Positions 31,648 through 40,692 of a stretch of DNA of 64,000 nt are shown piece after piece. Within the stretch, counting starts at the first letter, position 1. Each line of letters starts with the position of its first letter. Source of the DNA: Rhodobacteraceae bacterium S2214 (GTDB lineage Bacteria > Pseudomonadota > Alphaproteobacteria > Rhodobacterales > Rhodobacteraceae). The position numbers and the translations under genes are program-made. The notes beneath the pieces were generated by a model that was not told the origin of the DNA, made no database searches, and saw nothing but the letters and a program-made list of their open reading frames with translations. The DNA lies in NCBI GenBank assembly GCA_025141675.1, contig CP081161.1:2268001-2332000 (forward strand), given 5' to 3'.

Positions 31648-34281
31648 GTGACCGGTTCCATGCCCTTTACCCACGATCCAAAGCCACAAATCCGTTTGAC
31701 CGAAGCAAACTATGCTGACGGCGTCGGCGAAGCTGTCGGCGGCACCGATCCAGTCGCGATTTCGGCCAATCTGTTTGACCAAGACGGTGACACGCCAAAT
31801 GCGGCGGGGCTAAGCAATATGTTTGTGGCGTGGGGTCAGTTTCTGGACCACGACATTACGCTATCCCTAGAAAGCCACGCAGAGGTTTTGACCGCTGAAG
31901 GGCTTGTCGCCCCTCTCGCGCGGTCCGTGTATGAGATCGGCGAGGACGGCGCACGCGTGCCGACGAATGCCATTTCGTGGCAGATCGACGGCAGCCAAGT
32001 CTATGGATCAACCGAAGAACGCACCGCAGATTTGCGCAGCTTTGAGGGTGGGAAACTCCGGATGTCGGACGATCCCGCATCCGATGACGGGCTTATGCCG
32101 TTGGCTGATCCCGATAGTTTCATGGCGGGTGATATTCATTCAGACGATCCGGTCTTTTTATCGGGCGACATTCGCGCCAACGAAAATCCGGCACTTGCGT
32201 CGATGCACACGGTCATGGCGCGTGAACATAACTATTGGGCCGAACGATTGGCAGAAGAACATCCCGATTGGACGGATGATCAGCTGTTTGATGCAGCACG
32301 CCAGATCGTTACTTATGAATTGCAGTCAATCACTTACGAACAATGGCTGCCGCATCTGATCGGTGAAGCCGCTGGTGATTATGACAGTCATGATCCGGAT
32401 GCCGTGGGTGAAATATCGGTCGAGTTTTCCACGGCTGCGTTCCGGTTTGGACACACCATGGTGTCCAGCACCCTGCCCCGCATCAACGCCGATGGCACCG
32501 ATACCGAAGATGGTGATCTGGCCATTATGGACGCGTTCTTTAACGCCGATCCGCTGAAAGACGGCGATCTGGATGCGATCCTGCGCGGCCAGTTGACCAG
32601 CAACGCGCAAGAATTCGACACCAAAGTTGTGGATGACCTGAACTTCTTTTTGTCGTCGCCCGATGGTCTTTCAGGGTTCAGCCTTGTGGCATTGAACCTG
32701 TTGCGCGGCCAAGATCATGGCCTGCAAAGCTACGTGGACACCCGTGCCGCTCTGCTCGGTGATATTGATCCGGACACGCTCGATCCTTACGACTTTTCGA
32801 TCATCACTTCCGACCCAGACCAACAAGCCGCCTTGGCCGAAGTTTACGATACGGTCCATGACGTTGATCTGTGGGTTGGTGGATTGGCCGAGGATTCGAT
32901 CGGCGACACGCAACTAGGTCCGACGTTTACGTTTATCGTCGCGGACCAGTTCAGCCGCATCCGTGACGCTGATCCGGAATTTGGTCAGCTTGATCCGGCG
33001 ATTGGCGAAGACATCATCGCCGAGGTACAACAAAGCGGGCTGAACGATATCCTGATGCGCACAACGGGCGTTGATGCGGTGCAGGACGATCCGTTCCTGG
33101 CCGCACCTATGGATTTAGTTGATACGGCCGCACCGGACACAACGTGGTTCGACGACGATTTCGATCTTGTATCGCAACGCATTGACGACACGGTGCAAGG
33201 CGGCGCTGGCGATGATGAAATTACGGTGCGCGGCGGCACGATCGTGAACGGCAACGTACAGCACGGCAGTGGCAACGACACCTTCACCCAGACCAGCGGC
33301 ACGATCACCGGTGATGTGCGTACTGGAAGCGGTGACGACGTTTTGTATATCGGCGGCGATGGCGAAGTCCTAGGTGACGTCTCCGGCGGCAGCGGCAACG
33401 ACGAAATCACGCTTGATGACTTTGCAGATGTCGCGCGTATCCGTGCAGGGGCCGGTGATGACACTGTCAGCCTTGGTGAAAACACGTCCGCGCCCGAGGT
33501 CTTTCTTGGTAGCGGCAGTGATACCATCACTGTCGAGGCAGGTGCTGATGTCGCCAAAATAAGCGGTGGCTCAGGCGAAGACACACTGACAATCAAAGGC
33601 AGCCGTTTCCGCGTCGATTATCAGAATGATGATCCGAGCGCAGTCAACGGAACAGTGGTCTATCTGGATGCAGACGGCAGTGAAACCGGTGACAGCATTA
33701 CCTTCCAGAACATTGAAACGGTTGCCTGTTTCACGACTGGCGCACTGATCCTGACACCGCGCGGCGAAATCCCGATTGAAACGCTGCGCACGGGAGATCA
33801 GGTCATCACACGCGATCATGGTGCACAGCCGATCCGATGGATTGGGACGACAACGGTTGCTGCTCTGGGTGATCTCGCGCCAATCCGCTTTGCCGAAAAT
33901 GCGCTTGGCCTGCACGCCGCGTTCGAAGTGTCACCGCAACACCGGATGCTCTTATCCGGATGGCGTTGCGAACTGGCCAGCGGCGCACAAGAAGCATTGG
34001 CCCCAGCCAAGCATCTGATCAACGACACCACCATCCGGCAGGTCCACCGCGACACGGTCACATACGTGCATCTCGCGTTTGAACGGCACGAAGTGATCTG
34101 TGCCGACGGCGCGTGGTCCGAAAGCTTCCATCCGGGTGCGATGGCGCTTGATGCCCTGTCTGCGGCGACGCGAGCAGAATTGTTCCGCCTCTTCCCAAAG
34201 GTCGCAATGAGCCCGATCAGTTACGGCCCCTCTGCCCGCCTTCAGATCAAACGCCACGAAGCTCGCATGATCACTGCCTAA
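31648..34281 (+). CDS. Animal-type heme peroxidase with Gly/Asp repeat region and C-terminal Hint domain
   Basis: 877 residues (GTG 31648; ATG at 31660 is also possible). Residues about 1-490 are an animal-type heme peroxidase: distal His68 in WGQFLDHDITL, then PALASMHTVMAREHNYWAE and the proximal His in FRFGHTMV. Residues about 515-665 hold six degenerate repeats with GSGND/GAGDD cores (beta-roll or beta-helix like). From Cys694 (VACFTTGALILTPRG) to about 850 runs a Hint_2 domain. There is no C-terminal extein, so protein splicing is not expected; the domain could self-cleave or anchor. No Sec signal; export is probably by a type I system. Confidence 0.85.
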   Translation: MTGSMPFTHDPKPQIRLTEANYADGVGEAVGGTDPVAISANLFDQDGDTPNAAGLSNMFVAWGQFLDHDITLSLESHAEVLTAEGLVAPLARSVYEIGEDGARVPTNAISWQIDGSQVYGSTEERTADLRSFEGGKLRMSDDPASDDGLMPLADPDSFMAGDIHSDDPVFLSGDIRANENPALASMHTVMAREHNYWAERLAEEHPDWTDDQLFDAARQIVTYELQSITYEQWLPHLIGEAAGDYDSHDPDAVGEISVEFSTAAFRFGHTMVSSTLPRINADGTDTEDGDLAIMDAFFNADPLKDGDLDAILRGQLTSNAQEFDTKVVDDLNFFLSSPDGLSGFSLVALNLLRGQDHGLQSYVDTRAALLGDIDPDTLDPYDFSIITSDPDQQAALAEVYDTVHDVDLWVGGLAEDSIGDTQLGPTFTFIVADQFSRIRDADPEFGQLDPAIGEDIIAEVQQSGLNDILMRTTGVDAVQDDPFLAAPMDLVDTAAPDTTWFDDDFDLVSQRIDDTVQGGAGDDEITVRGGTIVNGNVQHGSGNDTFTQTSGTITGDVRTGSGDDVLYIGGDGEVLGDVSGGSGNDEITLDDFADVARIRAGAGDDTVSLGENTSAPEVFLGSGSDTITVEAGADVAKISGGSGEDTLTIKGSRFRVDYQNDDPSAVNGTVVYLDADGSETGDSITFQNIETVACFTTGALILTPRGEIPIETLRTGDQVITRDHGAQPIRWIGTTTVAALGDLAPIRFAENALGLHAAFEVSPQHRMLLSGWRCELASGAQEALAPAKHLINDTTIRQVHRDTVTYVHLAFERHEVICADGAWSESFHPGAMALDALSAATRAELFRLFPKVAMSPISYGPSARLQIKRHEARMITA

Positions 34282-34325
34282 ACCGGAAGGTTGCAAATTT
34301 CAGCGACCCCGCGCAGGCTGTTGGG

Positions 34326-34976
34326 ATGAAAATCCTTAGTCTGATCGCCGCATGTCTTGGTTTTGCATCGCCCTGCATGGCTTGCGATACAGCTCTTGTT
34401 TTGTCGATTGATGTGTCAAATTCCGTCGATGTTGCCGAATACCGTTTGCAGGTCGATGGTATGGCCGACGCTCTACTAGACCCAGAAATCGTTGACGCAA
34501 TGGTCGCGGGAGACGTTGCAATCGCCGTGATGCAATGGTCAGGGGCGGAACGCCAAGAACTCAGCATCCCATGGCGTCAAATACGAACGAAATTTGACGC
34601 AGAACGCTTGTCCGCCGACGCACGTTTGATGACCCGCGCGTTTGTGCTGTCCGACACAGCACCCGCAGAGGCGATATACTACGCCGTCGACCTGTTTCGC
34701 AGCGCTCCGGACTGTAAGCGGCAAGTCATCGATGTCTCTGGCGATGGCACCCCGAATGCCGGATCGGATAGCGGTACAGCACGGCAATTTGCCCAACGCC
34801 GCGGGATCACGATCAATGGGATCGCGATTGAATCGATGGGCGTCGCCATCACAACCTTTTTCCAAAGGCATATCATCACCCGCGATGGCTTTGTGATTAC
34901 GGCGCGCACGCACCGCGAATACCCCGACGCTATTAGACGCAAGATCATCAGGGAACTCAGCCAAGTGCTAGGTTAA
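34326..34976 (+). CDS. DUF1194 von Willebrand factor A-like secreted protein
   Basis: 216 residues with a Sec signal (MKILSLIAACLGFASPCMA) and a vWA-type MIDAS motif DVSNSVD at the start of the mature domain, followed later by VIDVSGDGTPN. This is the pattern of DUF1194. Such domains bind protein ligands through a metal ion. It lies 44 bases behind the peroxidase-Hint gene on the same strand, so they could be co-transcribed. The role is unknown. Confidence 0.85.
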   Translation: MKILSLIAACLGFASPCMACDTALVLSIDVSNSVDVAEYRLQVDGMADALLDPEIVDAMVAGDVAIAVMQWSGAERQELSIPWRQIRTKFDAERLSADARLMTRAFVLSDTAPAEAIYYAVDLFRSAPDCKRQVIDVSGDGTPNAGSDSGTARQFAQRRGITINGIAIESMGVAITTFFQRHIITRDGFVITARTHREYPDAIRRKIIRELSQVLG

Positions 34977-35630
34977 TCAGCCTGTGCAGGTTTCGAGGTT
35001 TGCATCAATCGTGCCGATCAAGCGGCGATCTTCGGACAGATATGAATAGGTGTAATCAAAACCGTAGTCTTCCATCAAGATTTTGATTTCTGGCGACCCA
35101 CAAACCGCGCCGATCACTTTTGACTGCTGGCGTTCGATCACTTGCTCCGGTTCCAGCGCAGAATGTGGCAGCATGACGGTGTAATAATAGCGGACGTTCA
35201 ACCCGACGACGGCCATGTTATTCAACACAAGACTGCCATCACCAGCAGCCCCTTTGTTTTCGTTCTGGCGTCGTGCGGTCGCGCGGAACATTTCAATGAC
35301 TTGTTCCTGCTCCGGCGTCAGCTTGACGACATCTTCACCAGCTGCGGCATCTTCGTTCTGATGCGAGCTAATGACCTGTTCGAGAATAGCAAAGGTGTCG
35401 AGGTTCGACGCCATACGGGAAACCTGAACGTCATCGGTCAAAGGTGCGGGCGTATCCGCCGCCACATCGTCTGTCGTAGCAATCTCCGTAGGTGCTGCGT
35501 CAACAACGGGTACATTTGCACCGATTCCAGTTGCCTCTTCCGGTGCAGCATCCGTGAACAGAAATTGTGTCACACCGAACGTCGCAATCGCGCCAACAGC
35601 AACCATTCCAATGGCTTCGCCTAGTTTCAT
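34977..35630 (-). CDS. Membrane-anchored periplasmic protein of unknown function
   Basis: 217 residues: an N-terminal helix (GMVAVGAIATFGVTQFLF) acts as uncleaved anchor, then an acidic disordered stretch to about residue 75 and a folded C-terminal part with two cysteines (GAVCGSPE, LETCTG). No known family was recognised. It converges on the DUF1194 gene with no gap. Confidence 0.6.
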   Translation of the reverse strand: MKLGEAIGMVAVGAIATFGVTQFLFTDAAPEEATGIGANVPVVDAAPTEIATTDDVAADTPAPLTDDVQVSRMASNLDTFAILEQVISSHQNEDAAAGEDVVKLTPEQEQVIEMFRATARRQNENKGAAGDGSLVLNNMAVVGLNVRYYYTVMLPHSALEPEQVIERQQSKVIGAVCGSPEIKILMEDYGFDYTYSYLSEDRRLIGTIDANLETCTG

Positions 35631-35760
35631 CTACTCATTCCCCCACGCGACGCGGCCCAAACTTTGGTTTGTTTACCGCAATATGTCGTTATTATTGTTT
35701 CGCCAACTACCACAATAAGACAGCGCAACACAATCTGCGCGCCCGATAATTTTGCCTTGA

Positions 35761-35796
35761 CCCATGGCCCCCAGACCGCCATTCCTAGGTCATGGG
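35761..35796 (+). promoter_or_regulatory. Inverted repeat upstream of chrB-like gene
   Basis: CCCATG (35761-35766) and CATGGG (35791-35796), 24 bases apart, lie 71 bases upstream of the chrB-like ATG and just after TTGACC at 35756. Arrangement suits an operator between -35 and start, but no factor is identified. Confidence 0.35.
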
Positions 35797-35866
35797 GATC
35801 GCGACCGCCCCGTGAGGCTGATGCCAAAGGTTCGCATCCACTGACCATCTCAGAAAGGATGCCCTC

Positions 35867-36670
35867 ATGGCTGACACCCAAAAACCTGGCTTCACCGAAA
35901 TGTCCTGCAAGCAATTGATGCGATTAATCGGGACGCCTGATTGTCCCGTGATCATCGACGTCTGTATTCCCGAAGACGTCGCAGAAAACCCGTATCGCAT
36001 CCCGACAAGCGTATCGTGCAGCCACAAAGACATCACGGCTATGATCCCTGCCCTGCAAGGCCAATCCGTTGTTGTTGTGTGCCAGAAAGGCAAGAAACTA
36101 AGCCACGGCACCGCCGCCGTTTTGCGCAGTCATGGCATAGCTGCCGAAGTTCTGGCTGGCGGTATTCTGGCATGGCTGGCAACGGATTATCCCCGCATTT
36201 CGCTTGATGCTTTGACGGGCACCGACCTGTGGGTCACGCGCCATCGCCCCAAGATCGACCGCATTGCTTGCCCTTGGCTGATCCGCCGCTTCATCGCACC
36301 TGACGCCCGCGTTCTTTTTGTCCCGCCTGCCGAAGTTGTCTTGGTCGCTGAAAAGTTCGACGCAATCGCGTTTGACGTGCCGGACGTCACTTTCACCCAC
36401 AGCGACAGACAATGTACCTTTGACGCGATGCTGGACCACTTTGGTCTGCGCACACCAACGCTGGACCGCCTGAGCCGCGTGATACGCGCCGCAGATACAG
36501 ATGATACGTCTGTGCCAGAAGCTGCGGGGTTGCTCGCGCTTTCTGTCGGTACGTCCCGCCAATACAAAGACGATCAAGCCCAGTTAGAAGCCGCTTTGCC
36601 GCTTTATGACGCGCTATATCGCTGGGCCCGTGATGGCCAAGACGAAACACACGATTGGCCGTACCAATGA
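35867..36670 (+). CDS. Rhodanese-like plus ChrB C-terminal domain protein (chromate resistance)
   Basis: 267 residues. Residues 1-110 are a rhodanese-like domain, with a CQKGKKLSHG loop at the active-site position (Cys in VVVVCQKGK). Residues 120-260 match the ChrB C-terminal domain: WVTRHRPKIDRIACPWLIRRFI, VTFTHSDRQCTFDAMLDHFGL and DTDDTSVPEAAGLLAL. The full-length ChrB N-terminal sensor domain is absent. AAAGGA precedes the ATG. Its stop overlaps the chrA start by ATGA, so the pair works together in chromate resistance or sulfate-analogue handling. Confidence 0.85.
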   Translation: MADTQKPGFTEMSCKQLMRLIGTPDCPVIIDVCIPEDVAENPYRIPTSVSCSHKDITAMIPALQGQSVVVVCQKGKKLSHGTAAVLRSHGIAAEVLAGGILAWLATDYPRISLDALTGTDLWVTRHRPKIDRIACPWLIRRFIAPDARVLFVPPAEVVLVAEKFDAIAFDVPDVTFTHSDRQCTFDAMLDHFGLRTPTLDRLSRVIRAADTDDTSVPEAAGLLALSVGTSRQYKDDQAQLEAALPLYDALYRWARDGQDETHDWPYQ

Positions 36671-37914
36671 CCCCGTCTTACGCTGACCTGACCCGCGTTT
36701 TTGGCCGCATAGGTTTGCTGTCGTTCGGCGGCCCCGCCGCGCAAATTGCCTTGATGCATAAATCACTGGTCGAAGACCGCGATTGGCTGACCGAGGATCA
36801 ATTCCTAAGAGCGTTATCATTCTGCATGTTGCTGCCCGGACCCGAAGCCATGCAGCTTGCTACCTACGCTGGCTGGCGAAAGCGCGGCATTCTGGGTGGT
36901 TTGATCGGCGGCGGATTGTTCGTCCTACCCGGCGCAATCGTCATTATGGCGCTGGCACTGCTGTATGGCAGTTACGGGTCGTTACCGCTCGTGCAGGCGA
37001 TTTTCTTGGGCGTGAAGGCGACCGTTGTCGTGATCGTCATCGAAGCATTGATCAAAGTATCCAAACGGGCGCTCGTCTCGCGCACAGCACTATGGCTGGC
37101 TGCATTTGCCTTTGTCGCATTGTTCTTTTTTGCACTGCCCTTTCCGATTGTCATTGTTATCGCGGCCATTGTCGGGGCCATGACCGCAGCGACTGATACA
37201 GTTGCGACGCCAAGTGCAAAATTCCCGTGGGCCAAAAGTTTCGCGGTCATCGTGATCGGTTGTTTGCTTTGGGCCGCACCCTTTGCCCTGATCGGAAACG
37301 CCGACCCTATCCTTGCCGAAATTGGTGCCTTCTTTGCGTGGCTCGCTGTTGTCACCTTTGGCGGTGCCTACGCGGTGCTAGCCTATATGACCCAAGCAGT
37401 CGTTGGCGATTATGGTTGGCTGACAACGCCACAAATGATGGATGCACTGGGGTTAGCCGAAACGACGCCAGGGCCGCTGATCCTTGTGACGCAATTTGTC
37501 GGCATGATCGCAGGCGCACAGGCTGGCGGGACCGGACTGGCCTTGATCGCAGGTGTCCTGACTTTGTGGGTGACGTTTGTCCCCTGCTTTATCTGGATTT
37601 TTGCAGGCGCGCCGCTGATTGACTGGCTGGAACAACAGCCGCGCCTGAAAGCAGCGCTTGCTGGCATCACAGCCGCGGTTGTGGGGGTCATCGCCAACCT
37701 GTCAGTGTGGTTCGCGCTCCATGTCTTTTTCGGCACTGTCACACCCTTCACAGCAGGCCCAATCACAAGCGTTTGGCCAGACCTGACGACCGTACAGCCA
37801 TTAGCAGTCGCTTTGGCCGGACTGGCTGGGGTGCTCTTGCTGTGGCGACATATCAATCTTCTTTGGGTCCTGTTTATCTGTGCTGCAATCAGTGGAACAG
37901 TCGCGATGTTCTGA
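36667..37914 (+). CDS. chrA: Chromate transporter ChrA
   Basis: 415 residues of two homologous halves, each with the ChrA family motif: IGLLSFGGPAAQIALMHKSL with LPGPEAMQLATYAG in the first, AVVTFGGAYAVLAYM with ETTPGPLILVTQFVG in the second. About ten membrane helices. It exports chromate, probably in exchange for protons or other anions. The ATG at 36667 overlaps the chrB-like stop; the TTG further upstream is not needed. Confidence 0.92.
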   Translation: MTPSYADLTRVFGRIGLLSFGGPAAQIALMHKSLVEDRDWLTEDQFLRALSFCMLLPGPEAMQLATYAGWRKRGILGGLIGGGLFVLPGAIVIMALALLYGSYGSLPLVQAIFLGVKATVVVIVIEALIKVSKRALVSRTALWLAAFAFVALFFFALPFPIVIVIAAIVGAMTAATDTVATPSAKFPWAKSFAVIVIGCLLWAAPFALIGNADPILAEIGAFFAWLAVVTFGGAYAVLAYMTQAVVGDYGWLTTPQMMDALGLAETTPGPLILVTQFVGMIAGAQAGGTGLALIAGVLTLWVTFVPCFIWIFAGAPLIDWLEQQPRLKAALAGITAAVVGVIANLSVWFALHVFFGTVTPFTAGPITSVWPDLTTVQPLAVALAGLAGVLLLWRHINLLWVLFICAAISGTVAMF

Positions 37915-37997
37915 CACGTTTGCGCACGCCCCCTTTCATCCGCCTTCGAATCCCGTATGTTGTCGGTCAGTTAAGTGAAGTGAAGGACGTGCCGCCC

Positions 37998-38516
37998 GTG
38001 ACCCGTACACCAGCCTCAAGCACCATTGATTATGGAAACCTGATGCACCGGGCCATGCGTGGCTTGATCCAAAAAGTTTTGTCCGACATCGCCGAAAACG
38101 GCCTGCCGGGCGAACATCATTTCTTTATCACCTTTGATACAATGCACCCCGACGTCGAAATCGCTGATTGGCTATCGGACCGGTATCCGGGCGAAATGAC
38201 CGTCGTGATCCAGCATTGGTTCGACAATCTTGAAGTAACGGACGAAGGGTTTTCGATCACTCTGAACTTTGGTGAAAACCCCGAACCGCTTTATATCCCT
38301 TACGATTCGATCCAGACGTTTGTGGATCCATCCGTAGAATTCGGGCTGCGGTTTGAAACCCAAAGTGAAGACGACGACGATGATCACGACGATTCTGAAA
38401 ACGTCGAAACGATCCCAGAGGCGCCCATGCAAGAAATGGTAGAGCCCGAGCCGGAAGAACAAGCGTCCGAACGCAAAGACGCTGATGTGGTCAGCCTCGA
38501 TCAATTCCGCAAATAA
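37998..38516 (+). CDS. sspB: ClpXP adaptor SspB, alphaproteobacterial type
   Basis: 172 residues from the GTG at 37998 with AAGGA about ten bases upstream. The domain of residues 10-115 ([48 protein letters not shown]) is the alphaproteobacterial SspB fold; then a highly acidic linker ([12 protein letters not shown]) and the conserved C-terminus VSLDQFRK, which docks to ClpX. It delivers ssrA-tagged proteins to ClpXP. The 83 bases before it after chrA contain no terminator seen. Confidence 0.88.
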   Translation: MTRTPASSTIDYGNLMHRAMRGLIQKVLSDIAENGLPGEHHFFITFDTMHPDVEIADWLSDRYPGEMTVVIQHWFDNLEVTDEGFSITLNFGENPEPLYIPYDSIQTFVDPSVEFGLRFETQSEDDDDDHDDSENVETIPEAPMQEMVEPEPEEQASERKDADVVSLDQFRK

Positions 38517-38595
38517 CCGAACTGAAGACTTGCCGCGGCCGAAATTGCGGCCTAATCGGTATACAACCGCATACTTTACACGATTGGAGCGTCCC

Positions 38596-39987
38596 ATGAC
38601 CGCCACCCGTACTGAATCCGACAGCTTTGGCCCACTGGAGGTCCAAGCAGACCGGTATTGGGGGGCGCAGACACAGCGTTCCATCATGAACTTTCCAATT
38701 GGCTGGGAAAAGCAGCCCGTTGCAATCGTCCGTGCACTTGGCGTGATTAAGCAGGCCTGTGCCGTCGCAAACAAAGAACGTGGCAAGCTGGATGCAAAAC
38801 TGGCCGACGCGATGATCGAAGCGGCATCCGAAGTCGTGGCTGGCAAGCTCGACGATCACTTCCCGCTTGTCGTTTGGCAAACAGGGTCCGGCACACAGTC
38901 GAACATGAACGCGAACGAAGTTATTTCAAACCGCGCGATTGAAATCTTGGGCGGCGAGATCGGGTCCAAAGATCCAGTGCACCCGAACGATCACTGCAAC
39001 ATGGGCCAGTCGTCAAACGACACATTCCCGACAGCCATGCATATCGCGGTCGCGACTACAGCACACGACGTGTTGCTGCCGGGTCTTGCTAAACTGCACG
39101 CGGCGTTGGAACAGAAACAGCAAGAGTTCGACCACATCATCAAAATTGGTCGGACCCACACAATGGACGCGACACCGCTGACATTGGGTCAGGAATTCTC
39201 CGGCTACGTTCACCAAGTGGCGATGGGCATCCGCCGCGTCAAAGCCGCCCTGCCCGCGATCTACGAACTCGCACAAGGCGGTACAGCCGTCGGCACTGGT
39301 TTGAACACGCCAAAAGGTTGGGGTGAAACCGTGGCGGCGGAAATGGCGTCGATCACAGGTTTGCCGTTCGTGACAGCACCGAACAAATTCGAAGCGCTTG
39401 CAGGTCACGACGCCCTTGTCGAAATGTCTGGCGCTTTGAAAACTGTCGCAGCCAGCCTTTACAAAATCGCAGCAGACATCCGCATGCTGGGTTCTGGCCC
39501 GCGCTGCGGCCTCGGCGAATTGATGTTGCCTGAAAACGAACCAGGCTCGTCCATCATGCCGGGCAAAGTGAACCCAACACAGGTCGAGGCGATCACCCAG
39601 GTCTGCGCGCATGTAATGGGCAACGACGCTGCAGTCGGTTTTGCTGGTTCACAGGGCCACTTTGAACTGAACGTCATGAAGCCAATGATGGCCTATAACG
39701 TATTGCAATCTATGCAACTTATCGGTGACGCATCCTCTGCCTTCACTGACAACTGCGTATCTGGCATCAAAGCCAACGAAGACCGCATCGAAAAACTGAT
39801 GCGTGAATCGCTGATGCTTGTCACAGCACTTGCACCAACCATCGGCTACGACAACGCAACGACTGTCGCGAAGACGGCGCACAAGAACGGTACGACACTG
39901 AAAGAAGAAGCGATTAAGCTTGGCTTTGTGGACGAAGAAACCTTTGAAAAGGTTGTGCGCCCCGAGGATATGATCGGGCCAAAGTAA
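38596..39987 (+). CDS. fumC: Fumarate hydratase class II
   Basis: 463 residues with the class II fumarase motifs: [24 protein letters not shown] at the start, [23 protein letters not shown] and the superfamily signature [13 protein letters not shown]. Oxygen-stable, metal-free TCA-cycle enzyme that hydrates fumarate to L-malate. The ATG at 38596 gives the normal N-terminus. It complements the oxygen-sensitive class I enzyme encoded at 5.6-7.2 kb. Followed by a strong terminator. Confidence 0.96.
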   Translation: MTATRTESDSFGPLEVQADRYWGAQTQRSIMNFPIGWEKQPVAIVRALGVIKQACAVANKERGKLDAKLADAMIEAASEVVAGKLDDHFPLVVWQTGSGTQSNMNANEVISNRAIEILGGEIGSKDPVHPNDHCNMGQSSNDTFPTAMHIAVATTAHDVLLPGLAKLHAALEQKQQEFDHIIKIGRTHTMDATPLTLGQEFSGYVHQVAMGIRRVKAALPAIYELAQGGTAVGTGLNTPKGWGETVAAEMASITGLPFVTAPNKFEALAGHDALVEMSGALKTVAASLYKIAADIRMLGSGPRCGLGELMLPENEPGSSIMPGKVNPTQVEAITQVCAHVMGNDAAVGFAGSQGHFELNVMKPMMAYNVLQSMQLIGDASSAFTDNCVSGIKANEDRIEKLMRESLMLVTALAPTIGYDNATTVAKTAHKNGTTLKEEAIKLGFVDEETFEKVVRPEDMIGPK

Positions 39988-40012
39988 GCACCTTCCAATA
40001 TAAGTTTTCAAG

Positions 40013-40043
40013 CGCGCGCCCTGCTATCAAGGCGCGCGTTTTT
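40013..40043 (+). terminator. Terminator of fumC
   Basis: CGCGCGCC (40013-40020) and GGCGCGCG (40031-40038) form an 8-bp stem with a 10-base loop, followed by TTTTT. Confidence 0.82.
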
Positions 40044-40062
40044 CATTTATGACAGAGACATC

Positions 40063-40242
40063 ATGACAACGCCGATCAACCTCAACAAGGTCCGTAAAGA
40101 CAAAGCGCGCAGCGAAAAGAAACTGCGCGCCGACGCGAATTCCGTGAAGTTCGGGCAAAGCAAAGCGCAACGCCTGCTTGAGGTTACCCAATCAAAACAA
40201 GCCTCTGCGCGGTTAGATGCGCTGAAATTCGATGATGAATGA
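40063..40242 (+). CDS. DUF4169 small conserved protein
   Basis: 59 residues, strongly basic: TTPINLNKVRKDKARSEKK followed by KFGQSKAQRLLE and KLDALKFDDE-like ending. The NLNKxRK start is the hallmark of DUF4169, a small family restricted to alphaproteobacteria. Function unknown; possibly nucleic-acid or ribosome associated judging by charge. It overlaps the RHH gene by 11 bases, so the two are co-translated. Confidence 0.75.
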   Translation: MTTPINLNKVRKDKARSEKKLRADANSVKFGQSKAQRLLEVTQSKQASARLDALKFDDE

Positions 40243-40471
40243 AATACTCACAGGTCGGCCCGTCAAACGGTCCCTGACATTGGCAGGGCACCGGACCAGC
40301 GTGTCGCTCGAAGATATCTTTTGGAACGCATTTCGCCAGATTGCCGCACGGCGTGGTCAGCCGATCAACGACTTGGCCCGTGAAATTGATGCACAGCGGG
40401 GCGATATCGGGCTCGCGTCAGCGATCCGTGTATTTGTCCTAAAGGACGTTCAGGACCGCGTACCAGAATAA
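40232..40471 (+). CDS. Ribbon-helix-helix domain protein
   Basis: 79 residues with the pattern of the RHH_4 family: KRSLTLAGHRTSVSLEDIFWNAFRQIAARRG (strand then helix) and SAIRVFVLKDVQDR (second helix). Such proteins dimerise and bind DNA with the ribbon. It is paired with DUF4169, an arrangement found behind fumC in Rhodobacterales. Start is one of two adjacent ATG codons at 40232 or 40235. Confidence 0.75.
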   Translation: MMNEILTGRPVKRSLTLAGHRTSVSLEDIFWNAFRQIAARRGQPINDLAREIDAQRGDIGLASAIRVFVLKDVQDRVPE

Positions 40472-40692
40472 AGACCCTTACGGATTAGAGATGCACTGTC
40501 GTGCTCAAGGCGGGCGTTTGTACGGCGCCCATCGCGCGCCGACGCAGGAACGGTCGTTGACCGACCTTTATGGGGTGCAGCCGCCTTACGTGCGTACAGC
40601 GCATGTTCCGAAGGTGCACCAATCGCGCGTAGACGCGCCCGTAAACCAACCATTTTTCCCATTACGCTTTCTGAAGACTGTCCAAACATCAT
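40450..40692 (-). CDS. Possible small basic protein, low confidence
   Basis: An 80-residue reverse frame starting MMFGQSSESVMGKMVGLRAR, with AGGAATTGA ideally spaced before the ATG. It is rich in Ala and Arg. Codon use is acceptable for the genome though it contains several rare TTA/CTA codons. Its end overlaps the RHH gene's end, and no family was recognised. A CtrA-like box lies 93 bases upstream. It may be spurious. Confidence 0.3.
   Translation of the reverse strand: MMFGQSSESVMGKMVGLRARLRAIGAPSEHALYARKAAAPHKGRSTTVPASARDGRRTNARLEHDSASLIRKGLYSGTRS

Noticed and set aside
32985..33596. Long reverse frame (203 codons) opposite the repeat region of the peroxidase-Hint gene
   Set aside because: Its Ser/Pro/Leu periodicity mirrors the GSGND repeats on the other strand; no start signal or family features.
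33187..33600. Gly/Asp-rich nucleotide repeats as a tandem DNA repeat or CRISPR
   Set aside because: The repetition is at protein level (GSGND cores) with degenerate DNA; spacing is irregular and there are no identical repeats or cas genes.
33727..34200. Hint domain as an intein
   Set aside because: No extein or splice junction (Asn plus Ser/Thr/Cys) follows; the domain is terminal in the protein.
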